A stretch of DNA of 7,623 nt. Origin: an uncultured Paracoccaceae bacterium (lineage in GTDB: Bacteria; Pseudomonadota; Alphaproteobacteria; Rhodobacterales; Rhodobacteraceae). The notes under the pieces are model-generated. The model saw only the letters and a program-made list of their open reading frames with translations. It had not been told where the DNA came from and ran no database searches. Position numbers and translations under genes: made by a program. The stretch spans positions 1 to 7,623 of the forward strand of contig CALCPC010000627.1 in assembly GCA_937900975.1 (NCBI GenBank), given 5' to 3'. How positions within the stretch are numbered: position 1 is the stretch's first letter; the number at the start of each line of letters is the position of its first letter. Positions 1 to 5,360 of this stretch are shown piece by piece.

Positions 1-45
1 GCCCCGAAACCCCATAACCCGGGCATCAAACGACAGAGGATCGAG

Positions 46-1398
46 ATGGAAGCGGAACTCGTCTCAGAGGGCGCCAATGGAGCGCTGTGGTTCACGGTGC
101 TGGCGGTCCTGGGCCTTTTGATGCTGTCGGCTTTCTTCTCGGGCTCAGAGACGGCGCTGACCGCCGCGTCGCGGGGCAAACTGCACGGCGCCGCGGATCG
201 CGGGTCCAACGGCGCCCGGATCGCGCTGAAGCTGACAGAAGACAATGCGCGCCTGATCGGCGCCGTGCTTCTTGGCAACAACCTTGCGAATATCCTTGCG
301 ACATCGCTGGCGACATCGATGCTGACAGTGCTTTTCGGCGACAGTGGCGTGGCTTTGGCGACGCTCGCGATGACCGCGCTCGTCCTCATCTTCGCTGAGG
401 TGATGCCTAAGACCTATGCCATCACCAACCCCGAGACCGCGGCCGCCCGCGTCGCCCCGCCCATCGGCATCGTGGTCCGTGTCCTGGCCCCCGTCGTCAA
501 CATGGTGCGCTGGCTCGTGCGCCTTGTGCTGCGCCTTTTTGGCGTCAAGACCGACCCCGCAGCGCATTTTTTGGCCGCGCAGGAGGAAATCGCCGGCGCC
601 ATCGCGCTGCACCATTCCGAGGGGGCGGTAGAAAATGATGACCGCGACCGGCTTCTCGGCGCGCTCGACCTTGGCAATCGCGAGGTGGAGGAAATCATGC
701 TCCACCGCCAAAACATCGAGATGATCGACGCCGCCTGGCCGCCCGAGCAGATCCTGTCCGCCTGCCTGAAATCCACCCACACCCGGTTGCCGATCTTCAA
801 GGACGACGCCGAAAACATCGTCGGCGTGATCCATGCCAAGGACCTTCTGCGCGCCGTCGACGCGCTGACGCGGGGAGCGCAGGGCGGGTTAGAGAACCTT
901 GGCTCCCTCAACATCCTCGATGTCGCGAAGGAACCCTATTTCGTGCCCGAGACAACGACGCTCGACGATCAAATGCGGGAGTTTCTGCGCCGCCACACGC
1001 ATTTTGCGCTGGTCGTCGATGAGTATGGTGCGCTGCGCGGTCTCATCACGCTTGAAGACATTTTGGAAGAGATCGTTGGCGAGATTGCCGACGAACACGA
1101 TGCTGACGCGCCTGAAATCACCGCCGCGCCAGATGGCTCTATCACCATCGAAGGCTCTATGACCATCCGCGACATCAACCGCGCCTGCGACTGGAACCTG
1201 CCCGATGAGGAGGCGAACACCGTCGCGGGTTTGGTCATCCACGAGGCGCAAACGATCCCTACGGTGGGCCAGGTCTTCACCTTCCACGGCTTCCGGTTTG
1301 AGGTCATCGCGCGCGAACGCAACCGCATAACAGAGGTTAAGCTGCGCCGGATCGGCGAACCCGTCGCGATGGGCGACGCACATGCGGAAGAGGCCTAG
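46..1398 (+). CDS. CNNM/CorC (HlyC/CorC) family transporter: DUF21 + two CBS + CorC_HlyC domain
   Basis: This 450-residue inner-membrane protein belongs to the CNNM/CorC family, linked to Mg2+ (and Co2+) export or homeostasis. Seen: hydrophobic segments at about residues 13-33, 68-95, 99-118 and 136-165 form a DUF21 module, with the family signatures FFSGSETALTA (30-40), GNNLANILAT (77-86) and EVMPKTYA (118-125). Two CBS domains follow, at about 215-270 and 288-345, the second ending in VVDEYGALRGLITLEDILE, and a CorC_HlyC domain occupies about 362-437. Length and domain order are those of a complete member. The ATG at 46 is chosen because AGAGGA lies 5 bp upstream; the frame is open to the left edge but has no better start there. 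It is convergent with the regulator at 1485-2012, with a stem-loop between them. The ion actually moved cannot be told from sequence. The family assignment is very secure. Confidence 0.95.
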   Translation: MEAELVSEGANGALWFTVLAVLGLLMLSAFFSGSETALTAASRGKLHGAADRGSNGARIALKLTEDNARLIGAVLLGNNLANILATSLATSMLTVLFGDSGVALATLAMTALVLIFAEVMPKTYAITNPETAAARVAPPIGIVVRVLAPVVNMVRWLVRLVLRLFGVKTDPAAHFLAAQEEIAGAIALHHSEGAVENDDRDRLLGALDLGNREVEEIMLHRQNIEMIDAAWPPEQILSACLKSTHTRLPIFKDDAENIVGVIHAKDLLRAVDALTRGAQGGLENLGSLNILDVAKEPYFVPETTTLDDQMREFLRRHTHFALVVDEYGALRGLITLEDILEEIVGEIADEHDADAPEITAAPDGSITIEGSMTIRDINRACDWNLPDEEANTVAGLVIHEAQTIPTVGQVFTFHGFRFEVIARERNRITEVKLRRIGEPVAMGDAHAEEA

Positions 1399-1444
1399 CA
1401 AACCCCGATGTTGCGCCGAACCGAGGCCCTGACCGGGTTCGCAG

Positions 1445-1486
1445 AGTGTGCCCGGACGGCCCCCGGGGCGCCAGACGGGCGACACT
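1445..1486. terminator. stem-loop between convergent genes, possible terminator
   Basis: AGTGTGCCCG at 1445-1454 pairs with CGGGC-G-ACACT at 1476-1486, ten pairs with one bulged G, and GC-rich inner sequence can extend the stem. It sits in the gap between the convergent CorC-like gene and the HxlR-like regulator and overlaps the regulator's stop codon. There is no T-run on either side, so it is not a classical intrinsic terminator; a role in ending or protecting both transcripts is inferred. Confidence 0.35.
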
Positions 1487-2012
1487 AGCCGATGATGGCC
1501 CGAATGATCCTTAACCCCTGGTTGATCGCGCGATAGGTCGGCATCGGTGGACGCGCCTGGATGTCGATGTCGCGCAAAAGCCAGGCCTCGGCCTCCAAGC
1601 CCTTCAGCCGAACCGACAAAGCCCGGTCCGTGATCCGGCCCAGCCCCGCGCGAAGACCGGAAAAGCGTTGCGGCGTTCCGGTCAGCGCAAGAATTGGCAG
1701 CGTCCAGCTAAGCCGCAAAAGCGTGCCCCCGCCCGGTTGCGGGATGGCCAAGATACGATCCGCCATCGCCGCCGCCTCCCGCCCGGTGCTGGTCAGGCGA
1801 AACTCGGGGCGCAGCGGGTGGCCATGGCCCGGCGTCCGCGCAAGAAGACCAAGGTCGATCAGATGGTTCAGGCTGTCGCGAAACGCCGTTCGCCCAGCGC
1901 CGGTTGCAGCCAAAAGCGGCGCCTGACGTCCGGGCGTTCCGCGCGCGAGACAGGCCAGGATTTCCAGACACCAGGCGCGGGCAGTTAGGTTGACAAGGTG
2001 ATGGATGTCCAT
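1485..2012 (-). CDS. tandem winged-helix (HxlR-like) transcriptional regulator
   Basis: This 175-residue protein reads as a DNA-binding regulator made of two related winged-helix units. The C-terminal unit (about 100-170) is the more recognisable: LSWTLPILALTGTPQRFSGL, a helix-turn-helix stretch around ITDRALSVRLKGLEAEAWLLR, then a wing with PPMPTYR, all in the order typical of HxlR proteins. The N-terminal unit (about 10-82) has the same plan: ARAWCLEILACLARG, a helix-turn-helix around GRTAFRDSLNHLIDLGLLAR, a wing, then FRLTSTGREAA. Ordinary HxlR proteins are about 100-150 residues with one unit. The start at 2012 is the only reasonable one; it has no Shine-Dalgarno sequence, and a TATACT box at 2020-2015 would place the transcript start at or beside the ATG, so translation may be leaderless. 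It is divergent from the VOC gene and probably controls it and itself through the palindrome at 2014-2027. The family call is moderately secure; the inducer is unknown. Confidence 0.75.
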   Translation of the reverse strand: MDIHHLVNLTARAWCLEILACLARGTPGRQAPLLAATGAGRTAFRDSLNHLIDLGLLARTPGHGHPLRPEFRLTSTGREAAAMADRILAIPQPGGGTLLRLSWTLPILALTGTPQRFSGLRAGLGRITDRALSVRLKGLEAEAWLLRDIDIQARPPMPTYRAINQGLRIIRAIIG

Positions 2013-2017
2013 AAAGT
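1990..2017 (+). promoter_or_regulatory. candidate promoter for the VOC gene
   Basis: A perfect -35 box TTGACA lies at 1990-1995, inside the 5' end of the divergent regulator gene. A TAAAGT element at 2012-2017 follows after a 16-bp spacer. Transcription would begin near 2024, which rules out the upstream in-frame ATG at 2005 as the VOC start and leaves 2035 or 2062. A better-looking TATAGT at 2017-2022 is 21 bp from the -35, too far for normal use. Confidence 0.5.
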
Positions 2018-2027
2018 ATAGTTACTT
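2014..2027. promoter_or_regulatory. palindrome between divergent genes, likely operator
   Basis: AAGTA-TAGT-TACTT is a perfect 5-bp inverted repeat with a 4-bp centre, in an AT-rich patch within otherwise GC-rich DNA. It lies 2 bp upstream of the regulator start, overlaps the -10 candidate for the VOC gene and the TATACT box facing the regulator. A protein bound here would block both promoters, so autoregulation plus control of the VOC gene is inferred. Confidence 0.5.
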
Positions 2028-2061
2028 CATATTTATGCGAAACAAAAGAACGGGAAGATCG

Positions 2062-2439
2062 ATGCCGCTGGTCGAACTCCAAGACACCATCACCCTGGCG
2101 CTGTCGGTCCGTGACCGCCATGCCAGCGCCGCTTGGTACCAAGACACGTTAGGGTTCGCGCTGCTTTACCATGCCGATGACGCGGGTTGGAGCGAGCTTA
2201 GAACCAAAACTCAGGGCGTGACGCTGGGCCTTGGGGAGCAGGCAGAACCCGCGCCCGGCAACTCCGTCCCGGTGTTCGGGATCGCCGATATCGCCGCAGC
2301 GCGCCGCGCGATGGAGGCCGCGGGTGTGCGCTTTGACGGTGAAACAGAGACGATCGAAGGCATGGTCAGCACTGCCACGTTCTATGACCCCGATGGCAAC
2401 GCGCTGATGCTGGCCCAGGATCTTAGCCCGGGCCAGTGA
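2062..2439 (+). CDS. VOC superfamily (glyoxalase/bleomycin-resistance fold) protein
   Basis: This 125-residue cytoplasmic protein has the double beta-alpha-beta-beta-beta plan of the vicinal oxygen chelate superfamily. The first half opens with ITLALSVRDRHASAAWYQDTLGF (10-32). The second opens at VPVFGIADIAAARRAMEAAG (69-88) and closes with FYDPDGNALMLAQDL (107-121), the classic end of a VOC module. In many metal-dependent members the strand after DPDGN carries a glutamate ligand; here it is ALML, so metal binding is doubtful and a binding or resistance role is as likely as catalysis. The ATG at 2062 is chosen because GGGAAG precedes it by 4 bp and homology starts just inside it; ATGs at 2035 and 2005 are in frame, but the latter lies upstream of the likely promoter -10. 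It is divergent from the HxlR-like regulator, which suggests induction by a small electrophile or toxic compound, an inference only. Confidence 0.85.
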   Translation: MPLVELQDTITLALSVRDRHASAAWYQDTLGFALLYHADDAGWSELRTKTQGVTLGLGEQAEPAPGNSVPVFGIADIAAARRAMEAAGVRFDGETETIEGMVSTATFYDPDGNALMLAQDLSPGQ

Positions 2440-2464
2440 GGCCCGGACGCGCAAAGCGCGGGCC
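2440..2464 (+). terminator. hairpin directly after the VOC stop codon
   Basis: CGCGC-AAA-GCGCG (2448-2460) is flanked by GGCC at 2440-2443 and GGCC at 2461-2464, giving a bulged GC-rich stem that starts right after the stop codon. No T-run follows, so it may need Rho or act mainly as a 3'-end stabiliser. Confidence 0.35.
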
Positions 2465-2527
2465 CCCGGTTTATGCCCAGTCCAGGGGGGGCGGACGGCG
2501 CAGCGACGCTGACCATCTTGTTCAGAT

Positions 2528-2546
2528 CGCGGGCCAGCGGCCCGCG
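2528..2546. terminator. perfect GC hairpin just beyond the HerA-like gene stop
   Basis: CGCGGGCC (2528-2535) and GGCCCGCG (2539-2546) form a perfect 8-bp stem with a 3-nt loop. It lies 6 bp beyond the stop of the leftward ATPase gene and faces the VOC gene's hairpin across a convergent gap. There is no T-run in either direction. The position suggests transcript end or 3' stabilisation. Confidence 0.4.
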
Positions 2547-2552
2547 TCCGCC

Positions 2553-4067
2553 TCACCGCCCCTTGAAAAGCCCGCCCAACACGCCCCGGATAAACTTCTG
2601 GCCCGAGCGTGAGGTGGCGCTGCGGATCACCTCCTTGACCAAAGTCTCGCCAAGCGTATCGGCGCGCCGGCCGCCCGTGGCGGGCGCCTGACGAACCCGC
2701 CCGCCGGTGTACCGCCTTGCGGCCGTAAACTCCCGCTTGTCTTCTTCCGCCGCACTCTCTCGGGCGATGGCTTCGGCCCGCGCTGCCAAAAGCTCATGCG
2801 CCGATACCGGGTCCACGGCCGTATCGTAAACGCCGACAAGCGGTGAGGCCGCGATGATCGCCCGCCGCTCTGCGATTGTCAGCGGACCAAGGCGTGAGGC
2901 GGGCGGGCGGATCAGCACCCGATCCGCCATGCCCGGCACACCCTTGCCATCCAGCAAGGACACCACAGCCTCGCCTGTGCCAACCTCCCGGATCGCGGTT
3001 TCCGTGTCGAAAGCGGGGTTCGCGCGAAACGTCTCGGCCGCCGCGCGCAGGGCTTTCGCCTCCCGCGGGGTATAGGCGCGGAGCGCATGTTGTACCCGGT
3101 TGCCAAGCTGTCCCGAAACATCGTCGGGCACATCGCCGGGGTTCTGGGTGACAAAGAAAACCCCCACCCCTTTTGAGCGGATCAGCCGCGCCACCTGCTC
3201 GACCTTATCGACCAGCGCCTTTGGCGCGTCGTCGAAAAGAAGATGCGCCTCATCAAAAAAGAACACCAGCTTTGGCTGCTCTGGATCGCCGACCTCTGGC
3301 AAAGTCTCAAAAAGTTCCGACAAAAGCCACAGCAGGAACGTCGCGTAAAGCCGTGGCGCGCGCATCAGGCGGGCGGCGGCCAGAATGTTGACCCGCCCCC
3401 GGCCCGCCGCATCGATGGCCAAAAGGTCCTGAAGATCCAGCGCAGGCTCACCGAACAGCATCGCGCCGCCTTCCGTCTCCAGGCTCAGCAGCCGCCGCTG
3501 TATCGCACCGATAGAGGCGGAGGTGACACGACCCCAACTGCGCGAAATCTCCGCCCGGTTTTCATCGAGATACCGAAGCAAGGCGCGCAGGTCAGCAAGA
3601 TCGACAAGGCCGAGCCCCTCTTCATCGGCAACCCGAAAGGCGATGTTCAGCACCCCCTCCTGCGGCTCGCTCAACTCAAGAAGTGCGGATAAAAGAAGCG
3701 GCCCGATTTCGGTAACCGTGGTCCGCACCGGATGCCCCTCGTCCCCGAAGAGATCCCAAAAAACCACAGGCATCGCCCGGTAGGCATAGTCGTCAAGGCC
3801 AATTTTTTCGGCCCGAGCAATCAACTTTTCGTGTAAAGGCGCGGTTTCAGCGCCCGCCGCGGCGAGGCCCGACAGATCCCCCTTTACATCCGACAGAACC
3901 ACAGGAACGCCCGCGGCGCTAAACCCCTCTGCCAAAATCTGCAGAGTCACGGTTTTGCCGGTGCCCGTCGCGCCCGCAATCAGCCCATGGCGGTTGGCCA
4001 TCCGCAAAAGCAGTGCCGCAGCGTCGCCCTGCGACGGCCCACCACCGCCTACGAAAAGTTCACTCAT
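2553..4067 (-). CDS. HerA-like ATPase, YjgR/DUF853 family
   Basis: This 504-residue cytoplasmic P-loop ATPase belongs to the HerA/FtsK branch, matching the YjgR (DUF853) family whose cellular role is not settled. Seen: Walker A GATGTGKT at residues 32-39 close to the N-terminus, LSDVKGDLSG at 58-67, Walker B LVFFFDEAHLLF at 267-278 with Asp272-Glu273, and the sensor-like FVTQNPGDVP at 305-314. Residues 328-387 are the conserved core end with AYTPREAKALRAAAETF. A charged linker (about 428-460) leads to the family's C-terminal tail, with TLGETLVKEVIRS and KFIRGVLGGLFKGR. The ATG at 4067 gives the usual YjgR length; an in-frame ATG at 4112 would add 15 residues not typical of the family. A purine-rich stretch (AGAGCGAGA) precedes the chosen start. 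It is transcribed alone, away from the small-RNA region. The lack of NurA/Mre11 neighbours argues against archaeal-style end resection. Confidence 0.93.
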   Translation of the reverse strand: MSELFVGGGGPSQGDAAALLLRMANRHGLIAGATGTGKTVTLQILAEGFSAAGVPVVLSDVKGDLSGLAAAGAETAPLHEKLIARAEKIGLDDYAYRAMPVVFWDLFGDEGHPVRTTVTEIGPLLLSALLELSEPQEGVLNIAFRVADEEGLGLVDLADLRALLRYLDENRAEISRSWGRVTSASIGAIQRRLLSLETEGGAMLFGEPALDLQDLLAIDAAGRGRVNILAAARLMRAPRLYATFLLWLLSELFETLPEVGDPEQPKLVFFFDEAHLLFDDAPKALVDKVEQVARLIRSKGVGVFFVTQNPGDVPDDVSGQLGNRVQHALRAYTPREAKALRAAAETFRANPAFDTETAIREVGTGEAVVSLLDGKGVPGMADRVLIRPPASRLGPLTIAERRAIIAASPLVGVYDTAVDPVSAHELLAARAEAIARESAAEEDKREFTAARRYTGGRVRQAPATGGRRADTLGETLVKEVIRSATSRSGQKFIRGVLGGLFKGR

Positions 4068-4140
4068 TCTCGCTCTGCCCGAAATTAAACCACGCCGTGA
4101 GATTTGCAACATACAAAATTAACACTCTTGCGCCACACTA

Positions 4141-4220
4141 TCTCTGCGGGCTGATGGGATCGTTGGTCCGCAGACTTCCTCCCTGTTGAACTGGCCGCAC
4201 CTTCGGGTGCGGCTTTTTTT
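4141..4220 (+). ncRNA. probable trans-acting small RNA with anti-Shine-Dalgarno segment (suhB/alpha-r8-like?)
   Basis: Three elements follow each other with no gap. First, a 5' stem-loop: TCTGCGG at 4143-4149 pairs with CCGCAGA at 4168-4174, extended by G-U and C-G pairs. Second, an unpaired pyrimidine-rich stretch, CTTCCTCCCTGTTGAACTG at 4175-4193, whose TTCCTCCCT is complementary to a Shine-Dalgarno sequence. Third, a strong intrinsic terminator at 4194-4220. This is the standard layout of an Hfq-dependent RNA that blocks ribosome binding on target mRNAs. It cannot be a protein gene's 3' end, because the flanking gene to the left runs the other way. The pattern recalls the alphaproteobacterial suhB (MmgR, alpha-r8) RNA family, but that is from memory and not checked. 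No convincing sigma-70 promoter was found at the expected distance, so the 5' end is approximate; it could begin up to about 20 bases earlier. Confidence 0.72.
4194..4220 (+). terminator. strong intrinsic terminator with UUCG loop
   Basis: GCCGCACC (4194-4201), loop TTCG, GGTGCGGC (4206-4213) gives a perfect 8-bp stem closed by the very stable UUCG tetraloop, followed by seven T residues at 4214-4220. The T-run is on the plus strand only, so it ends a rightward transcript. No protein gene lies upstream on that strand, which is the main evidence for the small RNA. Confidence 0.92.
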
Positions 4221-4222
4221 CT

Positions 4223-4256
4223 AGGGGAACGCCGCAGAAATTAACCTCTGCCCCCT
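4223..4256. repeat. bulged hairpin between the two RNA units
   Basis: AGGGG (4223-4227) can pair with CCCCT (4252-4256), and GCAGA (4234-4238) with TCTGC (4247-4251), with a 6-nt one-sided bulge and an 8-nt loop AAATTAAC-like centre. It sits just after the first terminator and just before the TTGACG element. No function can be assigned. Confidence 0.3.
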
Positions 4257-4265
4257 GCTCGACTG

Positions 4266-4293
4266 TTGACGCAAGATGGGTTTTGGCCATAGC
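4266..4293 (+). promoter_or_regulatory. candidate promoter for the second small RNA
   Basis: TTGACG at 4266-4271 matches the -35 consensus at five of six positions. CATAGC at 4288-4293 follows after a 16-bp spacer and is a weak but acceptable -10 for an alphaproteobacterium. The transcript would start near 4300 and reach the terminator at 4346-4375 within about 75 bases. Confidence 0.42.
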
Positions 4294-4299
4294 CTGCGC

Positions 4300-4375
4300 C
4301 CCATAAGTTGGCCAGTCCGACAGGGAGAGAGCTGCTCAGCAGCCCAAAAAAGGCACCCGGAAGGGTGTCTTTTTT
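4300..4375 (+). ncRNA. candidate second small RNA or attenuated leader
   Basis: A short transcript is implied by the promoter-like element at 4266-4293 and the strong terminator at 4346-4375. Inside it are a linear purine-rich segment CAGGGAGAGAG (4321-4331), a 5-bp hairpin GCTGC-TCA-GCAGC (4331-4343) and the A-run that begins the terminator stem. The purine-rich segment is complementary to the anti-SD stretch of the RNA upstream (CTTCCTCCCTG, 4175-4185): seven consecutive Watson-Crick pairs, one mismatch, one G-U pair and two more pairs. The alternative is that this is the leader of the IalB-family gene at 4477, with the terminator as an attenuator 101 bp before the start codon. The 5' end is a guess. 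Confidence 0.42.
4346..4375. terminator. bidirectional intrinsic terminator with GGAA loop
   Basis: GGCACCC (4352-4358), loop GGAA, GGGTGTC (4363-4369) forms a 7-bp stem containing one G-U pair. It is preceded by six A (4346-4351) and followed by six T (4370-4375). The A/T runs make it functional on both strands. On the plus strand it would end the second small RNA, or attenuate reading into the IalB-family gene. Confidence 0.85.
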
Positions 4376-4476
4376 CTTGTGGGGGTCGCGTCGGCGAAGC
4401 GTCGCCCCCTGCGTTGACTTGGCGCAGCGATGCTGACACCACACAGGCAACACAAGCAGAGAAACAGGATGTCATC

Positions 4477-5073
4477 GTGACTTCGACCCCGACATTGGCC
4501 GCATTGACCGCCGCAGCTTTTCTGATCGCCGCGCCCGCTTTTGCACAAACCGCGGCCGAGCAGACGCCCGGAACGGACACAGCGCCCGAAACGGCGCCCG
4601 CGGCCGAGGCCGCCCCCGCGCCACCGCCGCCGCCCGAATTTGTGCGCGAGGCTTTCGGCGACTGGGAGACGCGCTGCAATCCCGAAAAGACCAATTGCTT
4701 TATGTATCAGCTTGCCCGCGACAACACCGACAACCCGGTCGCCGAGGTAAGCATCGTGGCCCTGCCCGACGCGGCCGAGGCGTTCGCCGGCGCGACCGGC
4801 GTGACACCGCTTGGAACGCTTTTGACCGAGGGGCTGGTTGTCCAAGTCGATTCCGGCCAGGGGCGCCGCTATGACTACAGCTTTTGCAACCGCTCTGGCT
4901 GTTTTGCGCGCTTTGGGATGGAGGAGGGGTTTGTCAACAACCTCAAACGCGGCGCGGTGGCGCGTATGCAGATCCTGTCGGTGGGGGCGCCGGACCGGCC
5001 CGTGGTCCTAGAGGTGTCTTTGACAGGCTTTACCGCCGCTTTTGAAAGCCTGCCGCCCGCCCCGGCGCAGTAA
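4477..5073 (+). CDS. invasion-associated locus B (IalB) family periplasmic protein
   Basis: This 198-residue exported protein belongs to the IalB family, named after a Bartonella erythrocyte-invasion factor but widespread in free-living alphaproteobacteria, where its job is unknown. Seen: a signal peptide at 1-23 ending AFA before Gln24, then a Pro/Ala/Glu-rich linker at about 25-53 with a run of prolines. The IalB domain starts at FGDWETRC (60-67), continues through Cys74, and has the SFCNRSGCFARF block (135-146) near the middle. Cysteines 67, 74, 137 and 142 are placed for two disulfides. The start is GTG at 4477 with AGGA 7 bp upstream, directly followed by the signal peptide; the frame is open back to 4276, but that part overlaps the small-RNA unit and encodes no signal peptide. 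An out-of-frame ATG at 4469 is a decoy. Expression may depend on reading past the terminator at 4346-4375, or on a promoter nearer the gene. Confidence 0.9.
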   Translation: MTSTPTLAALTAAAFLIAAPAFAQTAAEQTPGTDTAPETAPAAEAAPAPPPPPEFVREAFGDWETRCNPEKTNCFMYQLARDNTDNPVAEVSIVALPDAAEAFAGATGVTPLGTLLTEGLVVQVDSGQGRRYDYSFCNRSGCFARFGMEEGFVNNLKRGAVARMQILSVGAPDRPVVLEVSLTGFTAAFESLPPAPAQ

Positions 5074-5087
5074 AGCGCCCTGCGCCG
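5063..5087 (+). terminator. hairpin over the IalB-family stop codon
   Basis: CGGCGCAG (5063-5070) and CTGCGCCG (5080-5087) form a perfect 8-bp stem with the TAA stop in the loop. No T-run follows, so Rho-independent termination is not certain; 3'-end protection is equally possible. Confidence 0.4.
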
Positions 5088-5263
5088 CCTCCGATCCAAA
5101 GGGGACCCGCGGCAAACCCACGACACGACGCAGGCTGTGCGGGCTGCGGTTTCAGAGGCGCCTGGTCTGAACCGGGGCTTCCAAAGCACGGCCCGCCCCT
5201 GCAATGATCGGTCGTGCGGTTGCCGGCGCCATCCCGACGCGATGGGCAGCATGGTCCGCAGCG

Positions 5264-5298
5264 CGCTTTGCAGCGTCCAAATGAGGGCATGCAAAGCG
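5264..5298. repeat. 9-bp perfect inverted repeat in the convergent gap
   Basis: CGCTTTGCA (5264-5272) and TGCAAAGCG (5290-5298) are perfect inverted copies separated by 17 bp. They lie in the 287-bp gene-free gap between the convergent IalB-family gene and the ketosynthase. It could be a terminator stem for the leftward lipid cluster without a T-run, or a protein-binding site. Confidence 0.4.
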
Positions 5299-5320
5299 AC
5301 AGGCCGCCGCCCCTGTCAGG

Positions 5321-5344
5321 CGCCGGGGGGCTGACCGCCCGGCG
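5321..5344 (-). terminator. GC-rich hairpin downstream of the ketosynthase
   Basis: CGCCGGG (5321-5327) pairs with CCCGGCG (5338-5344), and two further G-C pairs form inside after one mismatch, closing on a TCAG loop when read leftward. It begins 16 bp beyond the ketosynthase's final stop. There is no T-run, so this is only a plausible 3'-end structure. Confidence 0.35.
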
Positions 5345-5360
5345 TGCGGACCGAGATCCG

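Larger units (their letters stand above)
4068..4476. other. 409-bp gene-free region carrying two small-RNA-like units
   Basis: No protein gene can be supported here. From left to right it holds an AT-rich block at about 4081-4143, which must contain the leftward ATPase promoter and any promoter of the first RNA. Next come a stem-loop/anti-SD/terminator unit (4141-4220), a bulged hairpin (4223-4256), a promoter-like TTGACG element (4266), a second hairpin-plus-terminator unit ending at 4375, a GC-rich repeat (GCGTCG at 4388 and 4399) flanked by GGGGG and CCCCC, and the leader of the IalB-family gene with another TTGACT at 4414. Confidence 0.7.

Noticed and set aside
1..17. Possible end of an upstream gene, reading to TAA at 15-17
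   Set aside because: Only four codons are visible, too few to support a gene, although a CDS ending here just ahead of the CorC-like gene is plausible.
145..834. Antisense open frame inside the CorC-like gene
   Set aside because: Low-complexity, Gly/Asp/Arg/His-rich translation opposite a gene with strong domain motifs.
2005..2061. Longer N-terminus for the VOC protein from ATG 2005 or 2035
   Set aside because: ATG 2005 lies upstream of the candidate -10 and overlaps the regulator gene. Neither start has a ribosome binding site, and the added residues do not fit the family.
4068..4112. Longer start for the HerA-like ATPase at 4112
   Set aside because: It would add a basic 15-residue leader not typical of the family; the start at 4067 gives the usual length and sits behind a purine-rich site.
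4381..4409. GGGGG...CCCCC pair read as a third terminator or hairpin
   Set aside because: Only the outer five pairs form cleanly; the interior is a direct repeat (GCGTCG twice) and no T-run follows.
4276..4476. Upstream ATG extension of the IalB-family gene
   Set aside because: It would bury the signal peptide about 67 residues inside the protein and cross the terminator at 4346-4375. The GTG at 4477 has a ribosome binding site and begins the signal peptide.
4875..5334. Small open frames on both strands in the gap between the IalB-family gene and the ketosynthase
   Set aside because: No ribosome binding site, no recognisable motif, and compositions typical of shadow translation (Arg/Pro/Cys-rich).
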